From Luteimonas huabeiensis HB2 (lineage in GTDB: Bacteria > Pseudomonadota > Gammaproteobacteria > Xanthomonadales > Xanthomonadaceae): 64,000 nt of DNA. Below, piece by piece: positions 16,204-24,752 of the stretch. The translations under genes and the position numbers were made by a program. The notes beneath the pieces were generated by a model. The model was not told where the DNA came from. It made no database searches and saw only the letters and a list, made by a program, of their open reading frames with translations. Each line of letters begins with the position of its first letter. Position 1 is the first letter of the stretch. Location: NCBI RefSeq assembly GCF_000559025.1, contig NZ_JAAN01000010.1, positions 1-64,000 on the forward strand, given 5' to 3'.

Positions 16204-17043
16204 ATGAACCAGCCCAGACAGCAGCAACCCGTCCCCGGCATCGAAGGGCGCCTGGATCCGCCCGCCGACCACGGCGAGCGGAGCTATCGCGGCCACGGCC
16301 GGCTGCAGGGCAAGGCCGCGATCGTCACCGGCGGCGACAGCGGCATCGGCCGCGCGGTGGCGATCGCCTTCGCGCGCGAGGGCGCCGACGTGCTGGTGAG
16401 CTACCTGTGCGAGGACGAGGACGCGCAAGAGACCCGGCGCTGGGTCGAGGAGGCGGGCCGCCGCTGCGTGCTGGTGCGCGGGGACATCGCCGAGCCGGCG
16501 CATTGCCGCGAGATCGTGCGCCGGGCGGTGGATGCGTTCGGCCGGCTCGACGTGCTGGTCAACAACGCCGCCTACCAGATGGCGCGCGAGTCGCTGGAGG
16601 AGATTCCGGACGAGGAATGGGACTACACCTTCCAGGTCAACGTCACCGCGATGTTCCACCTGTGCAAGGCGGCGGTGCCGCACATGAAGCCGGGCGCTTC
16701 GATCATCAACACCAGCTCGATCAACTCCGACAAGCCCAATCCCACCCTGCTGCCCTACGCGGCGACCAAGGGCGCGATCGCCAACTTCAGCGCCGGGCTG
16801 GCGCAACTGCTGGCCGACAAGGGCATCCGGGTGAACTCGGTCGCGCCGGGGCCGATCTGGACCCCGCTGATCCCCGCCACGCTGCCGCCCGACGCGGTCG
16901 AGCGCTTCGGCAAGCAGACCCCGCTGCAGCGGCCCGGCCAGCCGGCCGAGGTCGCCCCGATCTTCGTGCTGCTGGCATCCGACGAGGCCAGCTACATGAC
17001 CGGCGGCCGCTACGCCGTGACCGGGGGCACCCCGATCCTTTAG
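16204..17043 (+). CDS. SDR family NAD(P)-dependent oxidoreductase
   Basis: This 279-residue short-chain dehydrogenase is of the YghA/general-stress-protein-39 type. It has a polar N-terminal extension (about 35 residues), the cofactor loop VTGGDSGIGRAVA, VLVNNAAYQ, the catalytic Ser (INTSSINS), and Tyr-x-x-x-Lys as PYAATKGA. The C-terminus (DEASYMTGGRYAVTGG) is typical of the subfamily. It likely oxidises or reduces small alcohols or aldehydes. The start at 16204 follows AACGGAGG. The gene is isolated and divergent from the lipase gene; the 246-base gap between them holds no recognised feature. Confidence 0.9.
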   Translation: MNQPRQQQPVPGIEGRLDPPADHGERSYRGHGRLQGKAAIVTGGDSGIGRAVAIAFAREGADVLVSYLCEDEDAQETRRWVEEAGRRCVLVRGDIAEPAHCREIVRRAVDAFGRLDVLVNNAAYQMARESLEEIPDEEWDYTFQVNVTAMFHLCKAAVPHMKPGASIINTSSINSDKPNPTLLPYAATKGAIANFSAGLAQLLADKGIRVNSVAPGPIWTPLIPATLPPDAVERFGKQTPLQRPGQPAEVAPIFVLLASDEASYMTGGRYAVTGGTPIL

Positions 17044-17201
17044 CGGTACGCGCCGCGCGCGGCCGGCGCGATCATGCGTACTTCACGGCGCGTGCACCAA
17101 ACTGACCGGCATGAACGATCCGAGCCGGACCCCGCCAGCGGCCGTCACTCCGAGGGGGCGCGGTCGTGCCCGTCCGCGTGCCTGGCCGAGGGAGTGCGGG
17201 C

Positions 17202-19106
17202 ATGAGCGCGAGGCAGGAAGCCGCGCGCCTGCGTGCCCTCGTCGATGCCGCACCCGCCGTGCTCTGGATCACCGAGGCCGATGGCCACTGCAGCTTCGTC
17301 GCCGACGGCTGGCACGCATTGACCGGGCAGGCGGTGGACGAGGCGCTGGGCCACGGCTGGCTGGAGGCGCTGCATCCCGACGACCGGCCGCGCGTGCGCG
17401 CCGAGTTCGCGCTCGCGCACCAGCGGCAATCGGCGTTCGAGCTCGAGTACCGGGTCCATGGCGATGGCGGACGCCACTGCTGGGTCGCGCACGCGGGCAA
17501 GCCGCGGCACGACGCCTCGGGCGCGTTCGCCGGTTTCGCGGGCTCGGTCTTCGACATCGACGAACGCCATCGCTCGGCGGAGAAGTACCGTGCGCTGTTC
17601 GAGTCGATCGACCAGGGCTTCTGCATCCTGCAGATGCTGTTCGACGAGTCCGGGGCGCCGGCCGACTACCGCATCCTCGAGGTCAATCCGTCCTATGCCC
17701 GGCATACCGGGCTGCTGGACGCGGAGGGCCGCACCGTCCGCGAGCTGGTCCCGGATCTGGAGCCGCACTGGTTCGACATCTACGGGCGGGTCGCCAGCAG
17801 CGGCGTGGCCACGCGCTTCGTCGAGGGATCGGCGGCGATGGGCCGCTGGTTCGACGTCTACGCGTTCCCGGTCGGCGACGTCGCCGATCGCCAGATCGCG
17901 GTGCTGTTCTCGGACATCACCGAACGCCGCGAGCAGGAGCAGGCGCTGCTGGATGCCGATCGCCGCAAGGACGAGTTCCTCGCCACGCTGGCCCACGAAC
18001 TGCGCAACCCGCTGGCGCCGATCCGCACCTCGCTCTACGTGCTGCGCCTGGAGCCGCACCCCAATTCCACCCGTCGCATGCTCGACATCCTGATGCGGCA
18101 GGTGGACCAGCTCACCCGCCTGGTCGACGACCTCATGGAGGTCTCGCGCATCACCCGCGGCCGCATCGAGCTGCGGCCGGTCGACGTGCGCCTGGACCTG
18201 GTGATCCGCAACGCGATGGAGACCGCGCAGCCCAACTACACCCAGGCCGGCCAGCGGCTGGAGCTCGACCTGCCCGCCGAGCCGGTCTGGCTCTACGCCG
18301 ATCCCGTGCGACTGGCGCAGGTGTTCACCAACCTGCTCAACAACGCCTCGCGCTACAGCCGCCCCGACGGCGCCGTGCGCCTGCAGGCGCGGGTGGAGGA
18401 CGGCGAGGCCGTGATCACGGTGCGCGACCAGGGCATGGGCATCGCCCCGGAGCACCTGCAGAGCATCTTCGAGCTGTTCACCCAGATCGACCGGGCGCGC
18501 AATGCCGACGCGCGCGGCCTGGGCATCGGCCTGGCGCTGGTCAAGAGCCTGGTGCAGATGCACGGCGGCCGCATCGGCGCCCGCAGCGACGGGCCGGGCC
18601 TGGGCGCGGAATTCGAGGTGCGCCTGCCGCTGCAGGGGCGGGCCGCGGCCGAGCCGCCGCCGCCCGAGCCCGGTCCTGAGCGCGCGTTCGCCGGCCTGCG
18701 CGTCCTGGTGGCCGACGACAACCGCGACGCCGCCGAAAGCCTCGGCGAATGGCTGTCGGCCTTCGGCGCCGAGACGGTGGTCGTCCACGACGGCCTGTCC
18801 GCGCTGAAGATGACCCAGCAGCGCCAGCCGCACGTGGCGCTGCTCGACCTGGGCATGCCCGAGTTGAGCGGACTCGAGGTGGCGCGCCAGCTGCGGCGCA
18901 GCCGCCAGCAGGACAATCTGCGGCTGATCGCCATCACCGGCTGGGGCCAGGCCCAGGACCGGACCGATACCCAGGCCGCCGGATTCGATCACCACATGAC
19001 CAAGCCGCCGGACATCGTCCAGTTGCGGCGCTTGCTGCTGGACGTGCGGCGGGAGCTGCTGGGCCCGCGGGACGCGACCGCGCACGCGCCGGCCGTCGAG
19101 CAGTGA
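17202..19106 (+). CDS. Hybrid sensor histidine kinase with two PAS domains and a receiver
   Basis: The 634-residue soluble sensor kinase has PAS 1 at about residues 8-125 (VLWITEADGHCSFVADGW) and PAS 2 at about 130-245. The dimerisation/phosphoacceptor domain has its His in LAHELRNPLAP near residue 264. An ATPase domain follows at about 365-480 (NLLNNASRYS, DQGMGIAP, GLGIGLALVKSLVQMHGG). The C-terminal receiver at about 500-620 has its phosphoacceptor Asp in ALLDLGMPE near 549. No transmembrane helix is present, so the signal is cytoplasmic. The start at 17202 is preferred over an upstream GTG because GGGAG precedes it. No response-regulator gene is adjacent, so the output partner is unknown. 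Confidence 0.9.
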   Translation: MSARQEAARLRALVDAAPAVLWITEADGHCSFVADGWHALTGQAVDEALGHGWLEALHPDDRPRVRAEFALAHQRQSAFELEYRVHGDGGRHCWVAHAGKPRHDASGAFAGFAGSVFDIDERHRSAEKYRALFESIDQGFCILQMLFDESGAPADYRILEVNPSYARHTGLLDAEGRTVRELVPDLEPHWFDIYGRVASSGVATRFVEGSAAMGRWFDVYAFPVGDVADRQIAVLFSDITERREQEQALLDADRRKDEFLATLAHELRNPLAPIRTSLYVLRLEPHPNSTRRMLDILMRQVDQLTRLVDDLMEVSRITRGRIELRPVDVRLDLVIRNAMETAQPNYTQAGQRLELDLPAEPVWLYADPVRLAQVFTNLLNNASRYSRPDGAVRLQARVEDGEAVITVRDQGMGIAPEHLQSIFELFTQIDRARNADARGLGIGLALVKSLVQMHGGRIGARSDGPGLGAEFEVRLPLQGRAAAEPPPPEPGPERAFAGLRVLVADDNRDAAESLGEWLSAFGAETVVVHDGLSALKMTQQRQPHVALLDLGMPELSGLEVARQLRRSRQQDNLRLIAITGWGQAQDRTDTQAAGFDHHMTKPPDIVQLRRLLLDVRRELLGPRDATAHAPAVEQ

Positions 19107-19202
19107 GCACCTGAATCGCCGCGCGCATGGACGGCCGGGATCCCTGGTCAGCAAGCCGTGTTGCATCGCACAATACGGTGCCCCGTCCCCTCCGGTAGGC
19201 CC

Positions 19203-20414
19203 GTGGCCGCATCCGCCGTTCCGCTCAGCCAGCGGCTGACTCCTCGCCAGCAGGGCTGGATCCTGTTCGCGCTGTCGATGGGCGGCTTCGCCATCGGCAC
19301 CAGCGAGTTCGCGCCGATGGGCCTGATGCCGGAGATCGCCGGCGGCCTCGGCGTGCGCGAGCCGCAGGTGGGGCACGTCATCAGCGCCTATGCGCTGGGC
19401 GTGGTGGTCGGCGCGCCGCTGCTGGCGATCCTGGGCGCGCGGCTGCCGCGGCGCCGGCTGCTGCTGGCGCTGATGGCACTCTACGCCGCCGGCAGCGTGG
19501 CCAGCGCGCTGGCGCCGGGCTACCTGTCGCTGATGGCGATGCGGTTCCTGGCCGGCCTGCCGCATGGCGCCTACTTCGGCGTGGCGGCGCTGGTGGCCGC
19601 CTCGATCAGCCCACCCGGCCGGCGCGGCACCGCGGTCGCGCGGGTGATGCTGGGGCTGTCGGTGGCGCTGCTGGTCGGCAACCCGCTGGTCACCTGGCTC
19701 GGCCAGATCCTGGACTGGCGCTGGGCGTTCTGGCTGGTGACCGCCATCGCGCTGCTGACGATGGCGCTGGTGGCGCGGCTGCTGCCGCCCGATCCCCACG
19801 AGCCCCGCCAGAACCCGGCGCAGGAACTGCGCGACTTCAACCGCTCGCAGGTCTGGCTGAGCCTGGCCATCGGCGCGGTCGGGTTCTCCGGCATGTTCTG
19901 CGTCTTCAGCTATCTCGCCCCGACCCTGATCCACGTGACCGGGGTGCCGGCGCGGCAGGTGCCGTTCGGCCTGGTCGCCTTCGGCGTGGGCGCGATCCTC
20001 GGCAACCTGGTCGGCGGCTGGCTCTCCGACCGCTTCCGCTTCCGTGCCGCGGCGATGATCCTGGTCTGGTCGATGGTGGTGCTGCTGGCCTATCCGCTGG
20101 CCGCGCAGGCGCGCTGGTCGATCCTGCTCGTCGTGGTGGCGGTGGGCACGATGGGCGCGCTGGCGACCGTCCTGCAGGCGCATCTGATGGACGTGGCCGC
20201 GGGCGCGCAGACCCTGGCCGCGGCCTCCAACCACGCCGCGTTCAACACCGCCAACGCGCTCGGTCCCTGGCTCGGCGGGATGGCGATCACCGCCGGCTAC
20301 GGCTGGACCTCCACCGGCTACGTGGGCGCCGCCACCGCCGCCGGCGGGCTGCTGCTGTACCTGTGGGCGCGCCACGACGCGCGCCGCGCGCGCGAGGCGG
20401 ACTGCGCCTGCTGA
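19203..20414 (+). CDS. MFS transporter, DHA1 drug/arabinose exporter type
   Basis: This is an inner-membrane permease of about 400 residues with 12 predicted helices. The AraJ/YdhP/PbuE-type opening GWILFALSMGGFAIGTSEFAPMGLMPEIA and the motif-A-like loop GARLPRRRLLL are present. The second half begins at about QVWLSLAIGAVGFSGMFCVFSYLAPTL. It likely exports small hydrophobic or sugar-like compounds by proton antiport. The GTG at 19203 is given as start because it leaves the usual short N-terminus. A GTG at 19158 would add 15 residues. It follows the kinase gene by about 100 bases on the same strand, so co-transcription is possible. Confidence 0.85.
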   Translation: MAASAVPLSQRLTPRQQGWILFALSMGGFAIGTSEFAPMGLMPEIAGGLGVREPQVGHVISAYALGVVVGAPLLAILGARLPRRRLLLALMALYAAGSVASALAPGYLSLMAMRFLAGLPHGAYFGVAALVAASISPPGRRGTAVARVMLGLSVALLVGNPLVTWLGQILDWRWAFWLVTAIALLTMALVARLLPPDPHEPRQNPAQELRDFNRSQVWLSLAIGAVGFSGMFCVFSYLAPTLIHVTGVPARQVPFGLVAFGVGAILGNLVGGWLSDRFRFRAAAMILVWSMVVLLAYPLAAQARWSILLVVVAVGTMGALATVLQAHLMDVAAGAQTLAAASNHAAFNTANALGPWLGGMAITAGYGWTSTGYVGAATAAGGLLLYLWARHDARRAREADCAC

Positions 20415-20428
20415 CGCGGCCGACGACG

Positions 20429-20854
20429 CTAGCGCGAATCGACATTCGAACTGCAGCGTCGAAACCGTCCCTGCTCCCGCGCGCGGGCCCCATTGTTCCT
20501 TCTCCCGCTGGCGGGAGAATCTTGTTCTCTCTTTCTCCCGCAAGCGGGACCATGCCGTCCCTTCTCCCGCAAGCGGGGGTATGTCGTCCCTTCTCCCCCA
20601 AGCGGGTGCATGCCGTCCTTCTCCCGCAAGCGGGACGCCTGCGGCGTGCCCCCCATCCGCCTTCGGCACCTTCCCCCGCTTGCGGGGGAAGGGAAAACAA
20701 GATGCGCCCCGCTTGCGGGGGAAGGGAAAAACAGCGCGCTCCCCGCTTGCGGGTAAAGGGAAAAACCAGCATGACCCCGCTCGCGGGGGCAGGCCAAAGA
20801 CAGCGTGCCTCCAGGAGCGGGCCTTTCGCGCGCTGAAATGTCGATACAGCCTAG
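20429..20854. repeat. Composite intergenic repeat, copy 3 (complete)
   Basis: The left edge is CTAG then ATCGACATTC. The right edge, read inversely, is CTAG, GGCTG, TATCGACATTT, CAGCGCGCGAAAGG. Between them, about five 29-bp units run as TTCTCCCGCAAGCGGG (about 20500-20635). A core with the hairpin GGCACGCCGCAGGCGTGCC (inverse reading) and CCATCCGCCTTCGGCACC follows. Then about four units run in the opposite orientation as CCCGCTTGCGGGGGAAGGG. The whole is a large imperfect inverted repeat made of small palindromes. It fills the 436 bases between two convergent genes, and its right CTAG supplies the stop codon of the glycine-zipper gene. Confidence 0.88.
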
Positions 20855-21627
20855 CGGCCATCGCGGTCCGCGTCGCCGGGCAGCGCGCGCTCGACCCGGT
20901 GCCAGGCGTCGCGCACGGCGTGCCTGGCGTCCTCCCACGACAGCCTGGACGTGCCGCGCTCGCGTTCCCATTCGCGGCCCAGCCGCGCTTCGGTCTCCTC
21001 GTCCCAGCGCGCCTCGCGATCGGCGGCGCGCGCGCGGGTGCCGTAGCGGTAGGCGGCGCGGTAGTCGTCGTAGGTGTAGTCGTCGCTGTAGTAGTCGGCC
21101 TCGGCGTAGCGTTCGCCGTAGTGGCGGTCGGCATCCTCGTAGGCGCGGTAGGTGCGGTCGGTGCGCGCGTAGGCGTCTTCCACCGCCGGGCGCGCCTGGT
21201 TCCAGGACAGCAGCGAGGCGCCGCGCGCCTCCTCCCAGCGCTCGCGCAGTTCGGGCTCGGCCTCGTCCCAGCTGCGCGCCTGCAGGTTGCGGGCCTCGGT
21301 GCCGTAGCGGTAGGCCGGGGCGTAGTCGCGCTCGTAGTCGGATTCGGGTGCGTAGTAGTCGCGCGCCGGGGCGCTGGCGCGCCAGTAGTCCACCTCCACC
21401 GTCGGGTCCACGCGCTCGGCCACCGCCTTGCCGCCGGCGGCGCCGCCGAGGGTGCCGACCGCGCCGCCGACCAGGGTGCCGATCGGCCCGAACAGGCTGC
21501 CGATGGCGGCGCCGGCGAGCGCGCCCGCGGTGCCGCCCGCCGCCACGCCGAGCGGGTGCGCGCCCGGCCGGCCGCTGATCGGGTCGCGGTTGGCATCGGG
21601 CTGCTTGGGTTCGTGCTTGTCGTTCAT
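20851..21627 (-). CDS. Glycine-zipper protein with an internally duplicated C-terminal module
   Basis: This 258-residue protein has no signal peptide. Residues about 22-70 form a glycine-zipper membrane segment (GVAAGGTAGALAGAAIGSLFGPIGTLVGGAVGTLGGAAGG). Then a Tyr/Asp/Arg-rich region contains the same module twice: AYRYGTEAR...SWDEAEPELRERWEEARGASLLSWNQARPAVEDAY (about 105-165) and AYRYGTRAR...RWDEETEARLGREWERERGTSRLSWEDARHAVRDAW (about 190-248). The function of this family is unknown; glycine zippers usually mediate membrane association or oligomerisation. The TAG stop lies inside the edge of repeat copy 3, so the gene's end may have been set by insertion of that element. Confidence 0.75.
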   Translation of the reverse strand: MNDKHEPKQPDANRDPISGRPGAHPLGVAAGGTAGALAGAAIGSLFGPIGTLVGGAVGTLGGAAGGKAVAERVDPTVEVDYWRASAPARDYYAPESDYERDYAPAYRYGTEARNLQARSWDEAEPELRERWEEARGASLLSWNQARPAVEDAYARTDRTYRAYEDADRHYGERYAEADYYSDDYTYDDYRAAYRYGTRARAADREARWDEETEARLGREWERERGTSRLSWEDARHAVRDAWHRVERALPGDADRDGR

Positions 21628-21824
21628 GGCGCGCTCCGGCGGAAGGGGGAGTGCGCACTGTCGGTGCGGGATCGTGCAGGGGGCGTGCAGCGCCCGCGGC
21701 CGCCCTGGAGCGGTTTCGGCCGCGGCAGCGGGCCTGCACGGCGCGCCCGTTCACGTGGCGGACGACGCATCGCCGGGCGCAGGCCCTAAGCTAGGCGCCG
21801 ACCGTGCTGCCGACGCTCCGTCCC

Positions 21825-22382
21825 ATGCGTGCCTCTGCGTTCCTCCGTGCCACCGCCGTCGCGTTCGTCGCCGTCCTGCTCGCCGCCTGCGGCGGCAAGC
21901 AGGCGCAGACCCGGCCCGCGCTGCTGGGCGAGACCTTCGCGTTCGACGACATGTATTCCCGCAGCTTCGAGACCACGCCGGCGGTCGCCTGCGAGGCGGC
22001 GCGCCGCGCGCTGCTGGGCCAGGGTTACGTGGTGGCGCGGGCGGATGCGGGCACGGTCGAGGCGAGCAAGAACTTCCAGCCCGAGGACGAGGCGCACCTG
22101 CAACTGGCGATCCGGGTCTCCTGCGTGCCGCAGGGCAGCGGCACGCTGCTGTTCGTCAGCGCCGTGCAGGACCGCTACGCGCTGCGCCGCAGCGCCAATT
22201 CCGCCAGCCTCGGCGTCGGCGCCCTCGGCTCGGTCTCGCTGCCGATCGGCAGCACCGAGGACTCGCTGGTGCGCGTGGCCAGCAGCACGGTTCAGGACGC
22301 CGATTTCTACGGCCGCTTCTTCGACCGCGTGCGGTATTACCTGCCGGCCCACGTGCAGGAAAGCCCCGCCGAACAGCCGTAG
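21825..22382 (+). CDS. DUF2242 lipoprotein
   Basis: The start at 21825 gives MRASAFLRATAVAFVAVLLAACGG, a lipoprotein signal with lipobox LLAAC. An ATG at 21804 would add seven residues. The 185-residue product has the DUF2242 pattern throughout: FAFDDMYSRSF, ACEAARRALLGQGYVV, KNFQPEDEAHLQLAIRVSC, SAVQDRYALRRSANSASLGVGALGSVSLPIG, EDSLVRVASSTVQDADFYGRFFDRV. Family members are envelope lipoproteins of unknown activity. The lack of an Asp at +2 predicts outer-membrane sorting. Confidence 0.85.
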   Translation: MRASAFLRATAVAFVAVLLAACGGKQAQTRPALLGETFAFDDMYSRSFETTPAVACEAARRALLGQGYVVARADAGTVEASKNFQPEDEAHLQLAIRVSCVPQGSGTLLFVSAVQDRYALRRSANSASLGVGALGSVSLPIGSTEDSLVRVASSTVQDADFYGRFFDRVRYYLPAHVQESPAEQP

Positions 22383-22633
22383 CCGCCCCGTGCCCGCCCC
22401 GCGTCCGGCAGGATTCCACCCGGAAGCCGCGGATGGGGCCCGGCCCCGAGGACGCGGACGGTTCGGGCGACACGCCCGCGGGACGCCCCAGGGGGCGTTA
22501 TGCTGCCGGGGCGCGCTGCGCGATCCGGGCGAGGCTTCGAAGCCGGCGCGGAACGGCGGCGGCGCCTGCTCTCCGGTTTCCGCGCCCCGAGTACCGTCCG
22601 AACCCGGCGCCGCAGCAGCGGTACGATTTGACG

Positions 22634-23128
22634 ATGCGCATCGACGACGCGCCCGGCGAGTTCGGGTGGATGGTCGGACGGATGCAGTTCGACGTGACCA
22701 ACCGCGAGTGCCCGCCGCCGCCGAAGGAGAATCCGGGCGGCACCTCGTCGCCGGTGCCGACCTACTCGATCCTTTTCGAACTGGTGCGCCAGCCCGACGG
22801 CACCTACGCTGGCCAATTCTTCACGGACGGCATGATCGACGAGGATGACTACGGACGCGGGGTCTGCCGCTGGGCGCTGACGAACCTGCAGGTGCAGATG
22901 CGGGCGACGGGGGCGGAGGGGGAAACCCTGTTCATCTCCAATTTCGTTGGCGATGAAATTGAAGGCGGTCAAACGGAGAAGTCCTTCTACTACTGGAGCC
23001 GTCGTTATCCGCGATCCAGGATCGACAACTATCCTGCTTCCGGCTCGCCTTCGCCGGAGGATTTCGGGGCAGATGTCAGAAATCAACTGTTCAAGATCAC
23101 GCTCGCGATCGAGGGGGCGAAGTCATGA
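22634..23128 (+). CDS. Immunity-like protein, N-terminally eroded (candidate)
   Basis: The 164-residue reading starts abruptly inside what looks like a conserved domain (YDLTMRIDDAPGEFGWMVGRMQFDV, then DEDDYGRGVCRWALTNLQ and FKITLAIE near the end). From memory, similar secreted or lipoprotein domains accompany lipase-type effector genes in Xanthomonadales; that is unverified. No signal peptide exists in this frame. A lipoprotein-like GGGACSPVSAP occurs in another frame at about 22558-22590, suggesting a frameshift or lost 5' end. Base composition drops toward AT at about 22925-23045, unlike the neighbours, a sign of transfer. The stop overlaps the next ATG (ATGA at 23125). Confidence 0.5.
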   Translation: MRIDDAPGEFGWMVGRMQFDVTNRECPPPPKENPGGTSSPVPTYSILFELVRQPDGTYAGQFFTDGMIDEDDYGRGVCRWALTNLQVQMRATGAEGETLFISNFVGDEIEGGQTEKSFYYWSRRYPRSRIDNYPASGSPSPEDFGADVRNQLFKITLAIEGAKS

Positions 23129-23250
23129 GCCTGACGTCCCAGCAGTATGCGAATCTGTCCGATCATGCCTACGCCGGGCCCGGGCGGGCCCCGCGCTCGC
23201 GCGCGGCGATGCCGGTCAGCGGATCCAGCCGCGCAGTTCCTCGCGGGTGA
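23125..23250 (+). pseudogene. 5' remnant of an effector gene (probable lipase-type)
   Basis: ATGA overlap couples this ATG to the preceding gene. The first 18 residues, MSLTSQQYANLSDHAYAG, resemble from memory the opening of lipase-type antibacterial effectors of Xanthomonadales ('LT..QYA.L.DHAY'). After that the sequence turns into GC-rich filler that crosses the 3' end of the opposite EF-hand gene and stops after 41 residues. I read it as the stump left when the body of the effector was deleted, while its upstream immunity-like gene partly remains. Confidence 0.45.
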
Positions 23251-23593
23251 GGCGGCCGTCGCCATCGATGTCGACGCCGCGGAACTCCTGCGACAGCCGC
23301 GGGTGCGCCGCGGCCTCGCTGCGGCTGATGACCCCGTCGCCGTCGGTGTCCAGCGCCTCGAAGCTGATCCGGTAGGCGTCGCCGGCGGTGCCGTCGGGCT
23401 CGTAGGAGCGCACGATGACCTGCTGCTCGCCGGGGTTGCCGAAGGTGACGATGCCGGTCTGCGCAGTCTGCGCGCTCGCCCGTTCGGGCGCGGGGGCGGC
23501 CGGCGGCAGCGGCCGGGTCTGCACCTGCGCCGCGACGGCGGCGGGCAGCAGCAGGGCGGCGGCGAAGGGGAGGGTGGTGGGTCGTCGGGTCAT
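23216..23593 (-). CDS. Exported EF-hand calcium-binding protein
   Basis: This 125-residue protein has a signal peptide (MTRRPTTLPFAAALLLPAAVAAQ) and two canonical EF-hand loops near the C-terminus, DTDGDGVISRSEA (about residue 83) and DIDGDGRLTREEL (about 108). Both keep the Asp/Asp/Asp/Gly/Glu ligand pattern. The middle is Pro/Ala-rich. It should bind calcium in the periplasm or outside. Its start overlaps the stop of the upstream EEP-family gene by four bases, so the two are translationally coupled. Confidence 0.85.
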   Translation of the reverse strand: MTRRPTTLPFAAALLLPAAVAAQVQTRPLPPAAPAPERASAQTAQTGIVTFGNPGEQQVIVRSYEPDGTAGDAYRISFEALDTDGDGVISRSEAAAHPRLSQEFRGVDIDGDGRLTREELRGWIR

Positions 23594-24693
23594 GGCGTGG
23601 CCTCCGGGTGCTTGCGGTCCCGCTGGATGGTACCCGCGCCGGCTGTCCCGGCGCCGCTGATCGCCTCGCGCGCGTCGCGGCGCGCCTGCGCGTCCTCGTC
23701 CAGCCCGGCGCGGGCCGGGTTGCGGCCGGGCTCGAGCGCCAGCTCGACCAGGATCGGGAAGTGGTCCGAGCCGATCGCCGGCAGCCGGCGCAGGGCCACG
23801 AGGCTGAAGTCGCGGCTGTGGAACACGTGGTCCAGGGGCCAGCGCAGGCCGGGCAGCCCGGCGTGGAAGGTGTTGAACATGCCGCGGCCGATGCGCGGGT
23901 CGAGCAGGCCGCTGACCTTGCGGAACAGGCGCGTGGTGCGCGACCAGGCGACGTCGTTGAGGTCGCCGGCGACGATGGCCGGCAGCGCGCTGCCGGCGGC
24001 GGCGCGGCCGACGGCCACCAGCTCCGCGTCGCGCTCGGCCGAACCGTCGGCCTCGGTCGGGCTGGGCGGCCGCGGGTGCAGGCAGTGCAGGGCGACGCTC
24101 GCGCCGCCGTCGAGCTCCAGGCGCGCGTGCATCGAGGGGATGTCGTCCTCGACGATGAACTTCACCTCGGCGTCGTGCAGCGGCAGGCGCGAGTACAGGT
24201 GCATGCCGTAGAGATTGTCGAGCGGACGCCGCAACGCGTGCGGCAGCAGGTCGGACAGGGTGTCCAGCCGCGCCTCCCACCAGGCGTCGGTCTCCACCGC
24301 GATCAGCACGTCCGGGCGCTCCTGCCGGACCAGCGCCAGCAGGCGGTCGGCCTCGCGGTTGGTCATCAGCACGTTGGCGGCCATCAGCCGCAGCCGCGGC
24401 CGCGACGGATCGCCGCACTCGCGCACCTCGACCGGGTGCAGGCGGGTGTAGGGCAGGATCCACCACGCCTGGTAGAGCATGCAGGCGGCGTTGGCCGCGA
24501 TCACCCCGATCTCCACCGCGTCGTCGATGCGGTGCAGGACGCACTGCGCCAGCAGTACCCCCGCCGAGACCAGCAGCAGCTGCAGGCGCGGGAAGTCGAG
24601 GGCGCGGATCCACCAGGCCCGGCTGCGCGACAGCGGCAGCAGGGTGGCGGCCAGCAGGACGAGGGTGATCGCGGCGAAGATGCCGGTGTTCAA
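23590..24693 (-). CDS. Endonuclease/exonuclease/phosphatase-family membrane protein
   Basis: The 367-residue protein has two or three N-terminal membrane helices (about residues 3-90) followed by an EEP hydrolase domain. That domain has the opening strand LRLMAANVLMTNREADRLLALVRQERPDVLIAVET (metal-binding Asn and Glu), a middle His-containing strand, GDLNDVAWSRTTR (catalytic D-x-N) and the terminal GSDHFPILVEL (Asp-His pair). The active domain is probably periplasmic. Relatives cleave phosphodiesters of nucleic acids, nucleotides or phospholipids; the substrate cannot be told. A C-terminal tail of about 50 residues is charged and low-complexity. Confidence 0.85.
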   Translation of the reverse strand: MNTGIFAAITLVLLAATLLPLSRSRAWWIRALDFPRLQLLLVSAGVLLAQCVLHRIDDAVEIGVIAANAACMLYQAWWILPYTRLHPVEVRECGDPSRPRLRLMAANVLMTNREADRLLALVRQERPDVLIAVETDAWWEARLDTLSDLLPHALRRPLDNLYGMHLYSRLPLHDAEVKFIVEDDIPSMHARLELDGGASVALHCLHPRPPSPTEADGSAERDAELVAVGRAAAGSALPAIVAGDLNDVAWSRTTRLFRKVSGLLDPRIGRGMFNTFHAGLPGLRWPLDHVFHSRDFSLVALRRLPAIGSDHFPILVELALEPGRNPARAGLDEDAQARRDAREAISGAGTAGAGTIQRDRKHPEATP

Positions 24694-24752
24694 GCGCTGC
24701 GCCCTCTGGCCGGTGACCGCGGGATTCTAGGCGCGATCGCGTCAATGCCCAT

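Noticed and set aside
17145-21596. Minus-strand frame of nearly 1500 codons
   Set aside because: It is antisense to the histidine kinase and MFS genes and runs through the repeat element; low-complexity Arg/Ala/Gln/His translation shows no domain.
23590-23593. Fusion of EF-hand and EEP proteins
   Set aside because: The stop and start overlap as ATGA and the frames differ; they are two coupled genes.
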